Assembly: GCF_000428945.1 (NCBI RefSeq)
Contig: NZ_AUAX01000022.1
Coordinates: 88,828 to 152,827 of the forward strand
Reading direction: 5' to 3'
DNA length: 64,000 nucleotides
Source of the DNA: Hamadaea tsunoensis DSM 44101
GTDB lineage: Bacteria > Actinomycetota > Actinomycetes > Mycobacteriales > Micromonosporaceae
Shown here piece after piece: positions 44,729 through 52,892 of this stretch. The notes beneath the pieces were generated by a model. The model searched no databases and was not told the origin of the DNA. It saw nothing but the letters and a program-made list of their open reading frames with translations. How positions within the stretch are numbered: position 1 is the first letter of the stretch; each line of letters starts with the position of its first letter. A program made the translations under genes and the position numbers.

Positions 44729-45610
44729 TCAGCTGCCGAGACCGATCCCGCTGATCGGGGCGGCCTGCGCGGCGTACCCGGTCGGCGCGAGGCCGTACCA
44801 GTCCTCCAGCGTACGCAGCACGCCGTAGTGGTCGATGCGCTGGTCGTAGTGGCCGGGGACCACGCCGGCCCCGGCGATCACGGTCAGGATGTGGTTGCCC
44901 GCGCTGTGGTCGTCCTCGTCGTAGGTGACCAGCAGCAGGCTGTTGTTGCGCTGCGCCCACTGCAGGTAGGGCTCCAGGTTGGCCTCGGCCCACCGGTCGC
45001 CGGCCGCCGTGCCGCAGTCGTGCATGTCGTTGCAGAGGTCCGGAATCGCGAACGCGACCGTCGGCAGCTGGGAGTAGTCCGCCGGGAGCGCCTCGTAGGG
45101 CTGGTTGGACGCGTCCGGCACGTTGTCGAAGTGCACCCACGGGTTGTGCTTGGCCGCGTACCGGCCGGCGGTGCAGCCTCGGTAGCCGGCGTGGGGCAGC
45201 CCCTCGGAGTAGCCCGTGAAGCTGAGACCGGCCGCGATCAGTTCACTGCCCAGGTTCGGTACGCCGTGCATCCGCTTCAGGCAGCGGTCGCTGGTGACGC
45301 CCTGCGTGGAGCCCGAGAACAGGGCCAGGTAGTTCGGCTGGCTCGGGTGCGTGACCGCGTACGACCGGGTGAGGACGGCCGAGCGCGCGAGCAGGGAGTT
45401 GATGTACGGCGCGTGCGGGTCGCCGACCTCGTGCTCGAAGGCCTTGTTCTCGAACATGACGACCAGGACGTGCGCCGGCCGCTGAGGGACGGTCGTCGCG
45501 GCGGTCGCCGGCGGGCGCGCTGCCGGGTGCTTCGCGGGGGCCGCGTTGCTCGCGGCGCCGAGGGAGGCGGCCAGGGCCAGGCCGGCGAAGAGCGCCAAAT
45601 ACCGTCGCAT
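44729..45610 (-). CDS. Secreted phosphoesterase-family protein (phospholipase C/acid phosphatase type)
   Basis: 293 aa with signal peptide (about 1-23). Alkaline-phosphatase-like fold of the bacterial phosphoesterase family: VLVVMFENKAFEHEVG with the metal-binding Glu/Asn, THPSQPNYLALFSGST, and LVTYDEDDHSAGNHILTV for the second metal site. About one half the size of classic phospholipase C; resembles small acid phosphatases of this family. TATGGT lies six bases before the ATG, so probably leaderless. Divergent from a small membrane protein gene 32 bp away. Confidence 0.85.
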   Translation of the reverse strand: MRRYLALFAGLALAASLGAASNAAPAKHPAARPPATAATTVPQRPAHVLVVMFENKAFEHEVGDPHAPYINSLLARSAVLTRSYAVTHPSQPNYLALFSGSTQGVTSDRCLKRMHGVPNLGSELIAAGLSFTGYSEGLPHAGYRGCTAGRYAAKHNPWVHFDNVPDASNQPYEALPADYSQLPTVAFAIPDLCNDMHDCGTAAGDRWAEANLEPYLQWAQRNNSLLLVTYDEDDHSAGNHILTVIAGAGVVPGHYDQRIDHYGVLRTLEDWYGLAPTGYAAQAAPISGIGLGS

Positions 45611-45642
45611 GCCCGCACCATACCGAGAAGAGCGGCAAAATC

Positions 45643-45930
45643 GTGCATATGGGGCGAGGTGCGGTGTGGCGGCTGCGGTCGGGTGTGGGTCTGTTCCTGC
45701 TGTCCTGGGTGCCGTTCGCCCAGCTCTACATCTGGATCGCCGACCTGAGCGGGGAGTCGGCCGACAAGGCGCGGGTCTCCATCTGGACCGTGCAGTACCT
45801 GATCGGATTCATCGGGCTGGTCCTGGCCGGGACCGCCGCCAAGGTCGCCATACGCGCCGCCGGCTGGAAGCACCTGCCGATCACCCTGTGGCGAATGCTG
45901 TGGACGGGGCAGTTGCCTGGATCTTCCTAA
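45643..45930 (+). CDS. Small membrane protein
   Basis: 95 aa. Two predicted membrane helices: about 12-33 (GVGLFLLSWVPFAQLYIWIA) and 48-68 (VQYLIGFIGLVLAGTAAKVA), with a basic tail. Start GTG at 45643 or ATG two codons later; neither has a good ribosome-binding site. No family recognised. Divergent from the phosphoesterase gene. Confidence 0.6.
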   Translation: MHMGRGAVWRLRSGVGLFLLSWVPFAQLYIWIADLSGESADKARVSIWTVQYLIGFIGLVLAGTAAKVAIRAAGWKHLPITLWRMLWTGQLPGSS

Positions 45931-46164
45931 TCAGTGTCACCCGATGGTGTTCGTGTCGTCGCAGAGCGTGCGTCCATGCAGGAGTATGTGAGAACGCCCA
46001 GGTCAGTGCGGTTCCACGTCCGTCCATTATGGATGGTGACGCATCGATTCCCCGCGTCGAGCAGGGTGGCCTTGCGATTCGTGCGGAGGGTCGGCGATGA
46101 TGGCCCCTTCCGGCACCCGGCCGGACGTCACTCTGCGCCCACGGACGCGTACAGGAGGTCTGGC

Positions 46165-46884
46165 ATGACCGAGAACCGGCTGAAGGGCCGCGTCAAAGGG
46201 CTGTTCAGCGGCGCGGTGGCTGACGAGGACGTACAAGTCATGCCACTGCCCGAACCCGGCCACGTTCCCGCTCAGCACCCGGGGGCCGGGCACGACCACC
46301 CCGACTCCGACGGCGAGCGGCAGGCGCTGCAGGTACTGGTGCTCGCCCGGCGTACGGCCGATGAGCACCTGTCGCTCGCCCAGCATGAGGCCGACAAGAT
46401 CCGGTCGGATGCGCGTACGCGGGCGGAGCAGCTCAACCGGGAGGCTCAGGCGAGCGCCGAGGCCGTCCGGTTGCAGGCCGAGAACCTGCTCAACGACGCG
46501 CGCGCCCGGGCGGAGCAGCTGGCCCGCGAAGCCCAGGCGAACGCCGAGAGCCACCGGCAGCAGTCGGAGAAGGCCCTGGCCGACGCGCGTACGCGGGCCG
46601 AGGAGATCATCAGCGGGGCCGAGGCCAACGCCGACACCCTCGACCAGGAGGCGCAGCAGCGCTACCAGGACGTGGTCGGCAGCCTGGAGGGCAAGCGGGC
46701 GGCCATCCAGCGCCGGATCGAGGCGCTGCAGCAGTTCGACCGGGAGTACCGGGCCCGGCTCGCGACCTTCATGCAGGGACAGCTGCGGGCGCTCGGCACC
46801 GACGTGCAGCCCAACCCGCTGCCGGCCGACCTCGACCCGAACGCCGCCGCCGAGGAGGAGGACGAGGCCGAGGCGACCCAGTAG
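46165..46884 (+). CDS. DivIVA-like coiled-coil protein
   Basis: 239 aa. Short N-terminal part (1-50, His/Pro-rich), then a long coiled coil (about 55-210) made of related heptad blocks: DARTRAEQLNREAQASAEA, DARARAEQLAREAQANAES and DARTRAEEIISGAEANAD. The C-terminus is acidic. Proteins of this kind in actinomycetes act in polar growth or cytoskeletal scaffolding. The frame is open upstream, but AGGAGG before the ATG at 46165 fixes the start. The internal blocks are about 33 residues apart and look like repeat duplications. A perfect hairpin follows the gene. Confidence 0.82.
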   Translation: MTENRLKGRVKGLFSGAVADEDVQVMPLPEPGHVPAQHPGAGHDHPDSDGERQALQVLVLARRTADEHLSLAQHEADKIRSDARTRAEQLNREAQASAEAVRLQAENLLNDARARAEQLAREAQANAESHRQQSEKALADARTRAEEIISGAEANADTLDQEAQQRYQDVVGSLEGKRAAIQRRIEALQQFDREYRARLATFMQGQLRALGTDVQPNPLPADLDPNAAAEEEDEAEATQ

Positions 46885-46914
46885 GGCCGGTGAGACATCG
46901 GATGTTCCTGCGCT

Positions 46915-46944
46915 GACGTGGCCGCCGACCTCGGCGGCCACGTC
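46915..46944 (+). terminator. Hairpin terminator after coiled-coil gene
   Basis: GACGTGGCCGCC and GGCGGCCACGTC form a perfect 12-bp stem with a 6-nt loop, 30 bp after the stop codon. Confidence 0.8.
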
Positions 46945-47148
46945 CGTATGTCGTCGATTCATCCGATGCCCGGTCTTGACGGTTGCGGGCGGGCTGGCCT
47001 AGGGTCGGCACGCGTCCATCCAGCCCCATCGCTTTCTTGCGCCTCCCGTCCCGCGTCCCGCCCAGCCCCTCGGTGAAACCAGGGGCCGGATCGGCGCGCC
47101 CGTGACAGGAGCGAGATCCGCCCGGTCTCGCCGCATCAAGGAGCACGC

Positions 47149-48795
47149 ATGGGACTTTCCCGCCGCACCGTCCTGACCGCCCTCGGCACGGTTCCGCTCG
47201 CCGCGCCGCTGCTGACCGCCCTCGGCCAGGAAGCCGCCTCCGCCGCCGGCCCGCCCGGCGACGTGGTCGGCAAGATCACCGTCGGCTACCAGGGCTGGTT
47301 CGCCTGCGCCGGCGACGGCGCCCCGATCAACGGCTGGTGGCACTGGAGCCAGAACTGGGGCCAGGCCCCCTCGCCGTCCAACAACGCCATCAAGGCCTGG
47401 CCGGACATGCGCGAGTACGCGCGTACCTACGCGACGGCGTACCCGAACCTGAACGGGGGCGGGGCCGCGACGCTGTTCTCGTCCTACGACCAGTCGACCG
47501 TGGACCTGCACTTCCTGTGGATGCAGCAGTACGGCATCGACACGGCCGCCCTGCAGCGGTTCAACCCGAACAGCAGCGAAGGCGCGACCCGCGACGCGAT
47601 GGCCCAGAAGGTACGCGCCGCCGCCGAATCGCACGGCCGCAGGTTCTACGTCATGTACGACGTCTCCGGCTGGGCGAACATGCAGCCGGAGATCAAGACG
47701 GACTGGACGAACAAGATGGCGGCGCACACGGCCAGCGGCGCGTACGCCCGCCAGAACGGCAAGCCCGTCGTGTGCATCTGGGGCTTCGGCTTCAACGACG
47801 CCAACCACCCGTGGAGCGCGGCCGCCTGCCTCGACGTGGTCAACTGGTTCAAGGCCCAGGGCTGCTACGTCATCGGCGGCGTGCCGCGGGAATGGCGTAC
47901 GGGCACGGGCGGCTCCCGGGCCGGGTACGCCGACGTCTACCACGCCTTCAACATGCTGTCGCCCTGGATGGTCGGCGCCATCTCGGACGCCGCCGGTTCG
48001 GACTCGGTCTACCAGAACATCACCGTGCCCGACCAGGCCGACTGCAACGCCCACGGGATCGACTACCAGCCCTGCGTCCTGCCGGGCGACGTCTCGGCCC
48101 GGCAGCGCAAGCACGGCGACTTCATGTGGCGGCAGTTCTACAACATGGTCCGCGCCGGCTGCCAGGGCGTCTACATCTCCATGTTCGACGAGTACGGCGA
48201 GGGCAACCAGATCGCCAAGACGGCCGAGAACGCGGCCGGCGTACCCGCGGGAAGCGGCCTGCTCGCCCTGGACGAGGACGGGACCGCCTGCTCGTCCGAC
48301 TACTACCTGAGGTTGACCGGCGACGGCGGCCGGATGCTGAAGGGGCAGATCGCCCTGACTGCGACCCGCCCGACGCCGCCGGTGGCGGGAACGAGCCCGA
48401 CCACGGTGGTGAGCCTGCGCTCGCGGGCGAACAACCTGTACGTGACCGCGGAGAACGCGGGGGCCGCGGCGCTGATCGCCAACCGCGCGGCGATCGGCGC
48501 GTGGGAGCAGTTCGACCTGCTGGACGCGGGCGGCGGCAACGTCGCGCTGCGAGCGCACGCCAACAACCTCATCGTCACCGCGGAGAACGCGGGGGCGTCG
48601 CCGCTGATCGCGAACCGCACCACGGTCGGCGGCTGGGAGACCTTCCAGCTCGTCCGCAACTCCAACGGGACGGTCAGTCTGAAAGCCCTGGCGAACAACC
48701 TCTACGTCTGCGCGGACAACACGGGGGCGTCGCCCCTGATCGCCAACCGTGCCGCGATCGGCGGCTGGGAGCAATTCGATCTGATCGGCGCATAA
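47149..48795 (+). CDS. Secreted GH71/99-like hydrolase with C-terminal three-repeat trefoil
   Basis: 548 aa with a Tat-type signal (LSRRTVLTALG, cleavage near 33). The catalytic-type domain at about 38-355 resembles the GH71/99-like family (VGYQGWFACAGDG, NGWWHWSQNWG, RFYVMYDVSGW, GVYISMFDEYGEG); Asp/Glu of the last block are the likely catalytic region. The C-terminal part (about 395-548) has three near-identical 50-residue units, each with L-x-x-x-A-N-N-L-x-V-x-A-(E/D)-N and LIANR and GxWExF, i.e. a fascin-like beta-trefoil that may bind glycan. GGAG lies before the ATG. Natural substrate unknown; probably an alpha-mannan or plant/fungal glycan. Confidence 0.8.
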   Translation: MGLSRRTVLTALGTVPLAAPLLTALGQEAASAAGPPGDVVGKITVGYQGWFACAGDGAPINGWWHWSQNWGQAPSPSNNAIKAWPDMREYARTYATAYPNLNGGGAATLFSSYDQSTVDLHFLWMQQYGIDTAALQRFNPNSSEGATRDAMAQKVRAAAESHGRRFYVMYDVSGWANMQPEIKTDWTNKMAAHTASGAYARQNGKPVVCIWGFGFNDANHPWSAAACLDVVNWFKAQGCYVIGGVPREWRTGTGGSRAGYADVYHAFNMLSPWMVGAISDAAGSDSVYQNITVPDQADCNAHGIDYQPCVLPGDVSARQRKHGDFMWRQFYNMVRAGCQGVYISMFDEYGEGNQIAKTAENAAGVPAGSGLLALDEDGTACSSDYYLRLTGDGGRMLKGQIALTATRPTPPVAGTSPTTVVSLRSRANNLYVTAENAGAAALIANRAAIGAWEQFDLLDAGGGNVALRAHANNLIVTAENAGASPLIANRTTVGGWETFQLVRNSNGTVSLKALANNLYVCADNTGASPLIANRAAIGGWEQFDLIGA

Positions 48796-48850
48796 CGGTT
48801 GGGTCTGGCGTCGGGCGGTAGGGAGCAATACCGCATAACGATCAGGGCCC

Positions 48851-49014
48851 AGGGCCTGTCTCCCGGATCTCGTGGTCCGGTGGCGAGGCTCAGGCGGCGA
48901 TCGGCAAGCTTGATCTTCGTCGTCAGGCTGGTGGCCTGTCGGCGAAGACTCAAGCGCCGCCGATCGCCGTCTGAGGCCGCCAACGGGCCGCGAATGATCC
49001 GGGAGACAGGCCCT
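48851..49014. mobile_element. MITE-like fold-back element
   Basis: 164 bp bounded by a perfect 19-bp terminal inverted repeat (AGGGCCTGTCTCCCGGATC and its complement). The halves are also complementary further in (CTCAGGCGGCGATCGGC with one mismatch, and GCTTGATCTTCG with GAAGACTCAAGC), so the whole element is one long imperfect palindrome. No coding capacity. Such structures are typical of non-autonomous transposon derivatives; no source element is visible. Duplicated target bases could not be assigned. Confidence 0.7.
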
Positions 49015-49049
49015 AGCCAATCGGGCTGGTATCCGGCTAGTTTCAGCGC

Positions 49050-49931
49050 ATGTTCGACGCCGCCTTCTGGGAGAAGATCAAGGCCGACGACCTGCGGGTC
49101 CCGGCCGGATACCAGCCCGACCTGCTCATCGAGGAGCTGGAGCACCTCCTGCGCTCCCCCGAGGAGGCCGTCCGCGACAAGCTCGCGTTCGAGATCCTCG
49201 CGGACTGGGTGCTGAGCGGCGTCGTCGACCACGACCTCGCCGACTTCGGCGACCGCCTGTGCGCGGCCCTGTTCCGGGGCCTCGGCGAGAGCGAGTCCGA
49301 CAGCGTCTTCGGCCGTTCCTTCGCGGCGGCCACCCTCGGCATGGTCATCGAACGCGACAACGCCGCCCGCCTCGTCGACGCCGAGACCATCCAGCGCTGG
49401 CTCGGCGCGTACCTCATGTGGTGGGAGCTCGAAGCGGACCTGCGCGGCGCCGTCGACCCCCGGCGCGGCGTCGCCCACGCCCTCGCCCACGGCGCCGACG
49501 TCATCGCCGCCGCGGCCCGCAGCCGCCACCTGCCCACCGACCAGGCCCGCGTCTTCCTCGGCAGCATCGTGGTACGCATCCGCACCGGCGAACTGCCGTG
49601 GCTGCTCAGCGAGGACGACCGGCTCGCGTACGCGACCATGGCCCTGCTGCACCGGGGCGACCTGGGCCCGGCCGACCTCGCCGACGTCCTCGCGCCGCTG
49701 CGCCACCTCGGCGGAGCGGAGAACCGCGTCGACATCGACCCCGGCGCGTACGCGCGGATCAACGCGCTCAACTGGCTGCGGGCGCTGTACCTCCAGCTCC
49801 ACCTCGGCGTGACGCCGATGCCGTGGTACTGCGAGGACGGGCACTTCGAGCGGTCGATCCCGGCCCGCGACCGGATGCTGGAGATCCTCGGCGAGACGCT
49901 GCGCTTCTACTCCTACTGGTACGCGGAGTAG
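49050..49931 (+). CDS. DUF2785 family protein
   Basis: 293 aa, soluble, almost wholly helical. Landmarks: EELEHLLRSPEEAVRDKLAFEILADWV near 28-54, ARLVDAETIQRWLGAYLMWWELEADLRG near 105-132 and the C-terminal NALNWLRALYLQLHLGVTP. These match the DUF2785 family, whose function is unknown to me. TAGTTT (49038-49043) lies six bases before the ATG and there is no ribosome-binding site, so it is probably leaderless. The fold-back element ends 35 bp upstream and its end lies close to the promoter region. Confidence 0.8.
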   Translation: MFDAAFWEKIKADDLRVPAGYQPDLLIEELEHLLRSPEEAVRDKLAFEILADWVLSGVVDHDLADFGDRLCAALFRGLGESESDSVFGRSFAAATLGMVIERDNAARLVDAETIQRWLGAYLMWWELEADLRGAVDPRRGVAHALAHGADVIAAAARSRHLPTDQARVFLGSIVVRIRTGELPWLLSEDDRLAYATMALLHRGDLGPADLADVLAPLRHLGGAENRVDIDPGAYARINALNWLRALYLQLHLGVTPMPWYCEDGHFERSIPARDRMLEILGETLRFYSYWYAE

Positions 49932-50006
49932 CGCCGCACAGCTCCAGGACGACGTCGACGATGGCCGACGTGCCAGCGAGGCGGGGGCGTGCACACACGG
50001 ACGTCC

Positions 50007-50924
50007 TCAGTGGAGGATCTCAGGTCGATCGGGGTCGGCCCCACCGGGGGAGTGCACGGCCAGGCACGCCGCCCGGAGGGGCTCGACCGCGGGGTCGCCG
50101 GCCCGCCACACCAACGTCCACGGGTACGCGAGTCCGCCCGCGACCGGCCGCCGCACGACCCCGGGCGGGTACGCGGTCGACCGCAGCCCGACGGTGATGC
50201 ACGCGCCCTCGGCGACCAGGTCGAGGGCAGCGGAGGCGCCGTCGGCGGTGACCGGGTGACGGCGCGGGGTGAAGCCGCACGCCGTGCGGACGAAGGCGTT
50301 CCACTCCGGGGCGAGGTCGTCGGCCGGGAGGTAGAACATCTCGGCAGCGAGGTCGGACAGCGCGATCTCGTCGTGAGCGGCGAGGGCGTGCGTCGCGGGG
50401 AGAAGGACGTCGACGGGTTCGTCGGCGACGTGCTCGGTGGCGAGCCCGTCGTCTCCGCCCGGTGAACCGGAACCGCGTGCTTCGAGACCCGGACCGGTGA
50501 AGGCCGCGTCGAGGTCGCCGGCGTGCAGCCGCTGCCGGTGACGACCCAGCGCGGTGATCCGGACGACCACACCGGGCTCGCGGGCCCGCAACGCGCTCAG
50601 CACCCGGCGGGGCAGGCGCAGCTCGCCGTCCAGCACGTCCACCCGCAGCTCGCGGGCGCCGATCGCGTGCAGGCCCGCCTCGATCGCGGCGACCGCCTGG
50701 CGGGCGTACGGCCGGAACCGTTCGCCTTCCGCGGTCAGCTCCACCCCATGACGCGTACGCGTGAACAGAACCGCGCCGACCCGTGTCTCCAGGAGCCGGA
50801 TCTGGTTGCTGAGGGCCGGCTGCGACACGAACAGCCGGGCGGCCGCGCGGGTGAAGTGCAGTTCCTCGGCGAGTGTCAGGAAGTACCGCAGCAGCCGCGG
50901 GTCGACGCCGTCACCTCGGTTCAT
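50007..50924 (-). CDS. LysR-family transcriptional regulator
   Basis: 305 aa. HTH at about 8-67: LLRYFLTLAEELHFTRAAARLFVSQPALSNQIRLLE. The effector domain follows, with a substrate-binding fold (DEPVDVLLPATHALAAHDEIALSDLA). It is divergent from the NeuB/PseI-type gene with 71 bp between starts, the standard LysR layout, so that gene is the likely target. No clear T-N11-A box was pinned down in the gap. Confidence 0.93.
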   Translation of the reverse strand: MNRGDGVDPRLLRYFLTLAEELHFTRAAARLFVSQPALSNQIRLLETRVGAVLFTRTRHGVELTAEGERFRPYARQAVAAIEAGLHAIGARELRVDVLDGELRLPRRVLSALRAREPGVVVRITALGRHRQRLHAGDLDAAFTGPGLEARGSGSPGGDDGLATEHVADEPVDVLLPATHALAAHDEIALSDLAAEMFYLPADDLAPEWNAFVRTACGFTPRRHPVTADGASAALDLVAEGACITVGLRSTAYPPGVVRRPVAGGLAYPWTLVWRAGDPAVEPLRAACLAVHSPGGADPDRPEILH

Positions 50925-50995
50925 AACCAGATCCTGTCACCGGCGGCGGTTCCTGTCTTGGACCGGCCGGGGTCGCGGCGCCCAGCCTGGAAGGC

Positions 50996-52039
50996 ATGAC
51001 GATCAGAATCGGTGACCATCTGGTGGGGCCGGATCAGCGGCCGTTCATCGTCGCGGAGCTGTCCGGCAACCACGGCGGCTCGCTCGACCGCGCCCTGGCG
51101 ATCGTGGACGCGGTCGCGGACAGCGGCGTACACGCCCTGAAACTACAGACCTACACGCCGGACACGATCACCATCGACCACGACGGCCCGCAGTTCCGGG
51201 TGTCCGCGGAGCACCCGCTGTGGGGCGGGGAGAACTTGTATCAGCTCTACCGCCGCGCCCACACCCCGTACGCCTGGCACGAAGCGATCTTCGCCCGGGG
51301 CCGGGAACGCGGGCTGACCGTGTTCTCCGCCCCCTTCGACCCGACAGCTGTGGAGCTGCTGGAAGGGCTGGGGTGCCCGGCGTACAAGATTGCTTCGTCG
51401 GAGCTGGTGGACCTGCCGCTCGTCGCCCTGGCGGCGGCGACGGGCAAGCCGCTCATCCTGTCGACCGGCATGGCGTCCCTTGTGGACATCGCCCAGGCGG
51501 TCTCGACGGCCCGGGCCGCCGGGGCGCGGGAGATCATCCTGCTGGCGTGCACCGCGGCCTACCCGGCTCCGGCGGCGGACTCGAACCTGCGGCGGATTCC
51601 GTTGCTGAGCGACGTCTTCGACCTGCCGGTGGGACTGTCGGACCACACGCTGGGGTTGGGGGCAGCGGTGGCCTCGGTCGGGCTGGGGGCCGTGCTCATC
51701 GAGAAGCATGTGGCGCTCGGTTCCGACAGCGGGGTGGACGCGGCCTTCTCGCTGACGCCCGCCGAGTTCGCGAACCTGGTGACCGAGACGGGCCGGGCCT
51801 TCTCGGCACTGGGGACCGACCACATCGGACCCTCGGAGAGCGAGGCGGAAGGACTGCGGTTCCGGCGGTCGCTGTACGTGGTGGCGGACGTCGAGGCCGG
51901 GGAGGAGGTGACGGCGTCGAACGTCCGGTCGATCCGGCCGGCGGGTGGCCTCGCGCCGGGGGAGACGTCCCAGGTCCTCGGCCGCCGCTTCCGATCCGCA
52001 GTGCGCCGCGGTACGCCGCTGACCTGGGACCTCGTGTAG
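50996..52039 (+). CDS. pseI: NeuB-family synthase, pseudaminic acid synthase-like
   Basis: 347 aa. TIM-barrel NeuB domain (FIVAELSGNHGGSLDRALAI, ALKLQTYTPDTI, YKIASSELVDLPLV, ILSTGMASL, GLSDHTLGLGAAVASVGLGAVLIEKHV, GVDAAFSLTPAEF) and a C-terminal SAF/antifreeze-like domain from about 285. The enzyme condenses phosphoenolpyruvate with an amino-sugar to give a nonulosonic acid. The details (S-x-x-G-V-D-A-A-F-S) fit PseI better than NeuB. GGAAGG precedes the ATG. No other pse or neu genes are in the window, so the pathway must be completed elsewhere or the role differs. Divergent from LysR. Confidence 0.82.
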   Translation: MTIRIGDHLVGPDQRPFIVAELSGNHGGSLDRALAIVDAVADSGVHALKLQTYTPDTITIDHDGPQFRVSAEHPLWGGENLYQLYRRAHTPYAWHEAIFARGRERGLTVFSAPFDPTAVELLEGLGCPAYKIASSELVDLPLVALAAATGKPLILSTGMASLVDIAQAVSTARAAGAREIILLACTAAYPAPAADSNLRRIPLLSDVFDLPVGLSDHTLGLGAAVASVGLGAVLIEKHVALGSDSGVDAAFSLTPAEFANLVTETGRAFSALGTDHIGPSESEAEGLRFRRSLYVVADVEAGEEVTASNVRSIRPAGGLAPGETSQVLGRRFRSAVRRGTPLTWDLV

Positions 52040-52067
52040 GAGCGCAGGCGTCTGGCGATCTGGCCGG

Positions 52068-52342
52068 TCATGATCAGAGCGCTGATCAGAGTCGCGTCCT
52101 AGCCGTACCGCACTCATATGGCGACTGTTGTCAACGCGCTGATCATGAAGTGAGCTGCGGACGGCCGACGAGGTCCGACAAACCGGGAAAGGCGCAACCA
52201 CCTGCCTCGATCATGGAAGCGGTGCTGGTGGTGTGGTGATCAAGTGCCCGAGAGCTGTAGTAGTTGATCTCCATTGCTTGATCAAGTGCCCTGGAGCTGC
52301 TGAATCAGCCCATCTTTTGCCAGCTTTCGGGCACTTGATCAA
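52068..52342. repeat. Cluster of TGATCA repeats
   Basis: Direct units TGATCAAGTGCCCGAGAGCTG-like at 52237-52257 and 52278-52299, and an inverted unit at 52321-52342 that pairs with the second over 22 nt with two mismatches. A further inverted pair around TCATGATCAG/CTGATCATGA spans 52068-52148. Confidence 0.7.
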
Positions 52343-52397
52343 GCTATCGCTCCACGATCTTGCATGACGGCCCGGCAGTACCCGCCCATCGGCAGTG

Positions 52398-52485
52398 CCC
52401 TCTGCGACGATCTTGCGCGAATGTCTCCAATTTCGCGGCGAATGCCCGGAATGCCAGTACATTCGCGCAAGATCGTCGCAGAGGG
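52398..52485. repeat. Dispersed palindromic element PE1, copy 4
   Basis: Arms are perfect over 27 bp and contain CGACGATCTTGCGCGAATGT and its complement. This is the longest and best preserved copy, about 44 kb from the other three. The centre is in the orientation of copy 1. Confidence 0.88.
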
Positions 52486-52509
52486 GGGCGCGGGGCGCGG
52501 TGGAGTGGA

Positions 52510-52547
52510 GGGGCCGGGGTGGGAGCGGGGGCGGGGGTGGGAGCGGG
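52510..52547 (+). promoter_or_regulatory. G-quadruplex-capable tract before Trypco2 gene
   Basis: Seven runs of three to five G with 1-3 nt spacers within 38 bp, 28 bp upstream of the start codon. It could fold in the non-template strand or the mRNA leader. Effect on expression is inference. Confidence 0.5.
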
Positions 52548-52574
52548 CAGTGTGGACGGTGGGCGGGTGGCAAG

Positions 52575-52892
52575 ATGGCCCCCATGTCCTCCCAGATCGG
52601 CCTGGTCGATGTCGTGCAGGCCCTGCGTTCCGAACTGGCCCGTGCCAGCGCCCTCGCCACCGGCGAGGACATCCAGTTCCCCGTCGGTCAGATCACTTTG
52701 GAGTTCCAGGTCGGTGTGACCACGTCGGCCGAGGCCCGGGGCGGTGTCCGGTTCTGGGTGCTGGAGCTGGGCGCGCAGGCCGGGGTCTCCGCCGAGTCCG
52801 TGCAGAAGGTGACGATCCAGCTGGATCCGCCGGTGGACGCGTACGGGCGGCCGGTCAGGGTGTCGGCGGGGGAGACGGAGAAGCCCGGGTGA
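52575..52892 (+). CDS. Trypco2 (trypsin-co-occurring domain 2) protein
   Basis: 105 aa. Compact alpha+beta domain: an N-terminal helix (IGLVDVVQALRSELARAS), then strands IQFPVGQITLEFQVGVT and GGVRFWVLELGAQ, and a final VQKVTIQLDPP. This is the pattern of the Trypco2 family, found beside trypsin-like proteases and STAND ATPases in predicted bacterial conflict systems. Its stop overlaps the GTG of the trypsin-STAND-WD40 gene (GTGA). Start ATG 52575 has GGTGG four bases upstream; ATG 52584 is equally possible. Probably a partner or adaptor of the large protein. Confidence 0.82.
   Translation: MAPMSSQIGLVDVVQALRSELARASALATGEDIQFPVGQITLEFQVGVTTSAEARGGVRFWVLELGAQAGVSAESVQKVTIQLDPPVDAYGRPVRVSAGETEKPG

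Larger units (their letters stand above)
52040..52574. other. Gene-free repeat island upstream of the Trypco2 gene
   Basis: About 535 bp. The first half is AT-richer and full of TGATCA-containing repeats, then comes PE1 copy 4, and then a purine-rich G tract that runs up to the start of the Trypco2 gene. No convincing gene on either strand. Confidence 0.75.
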
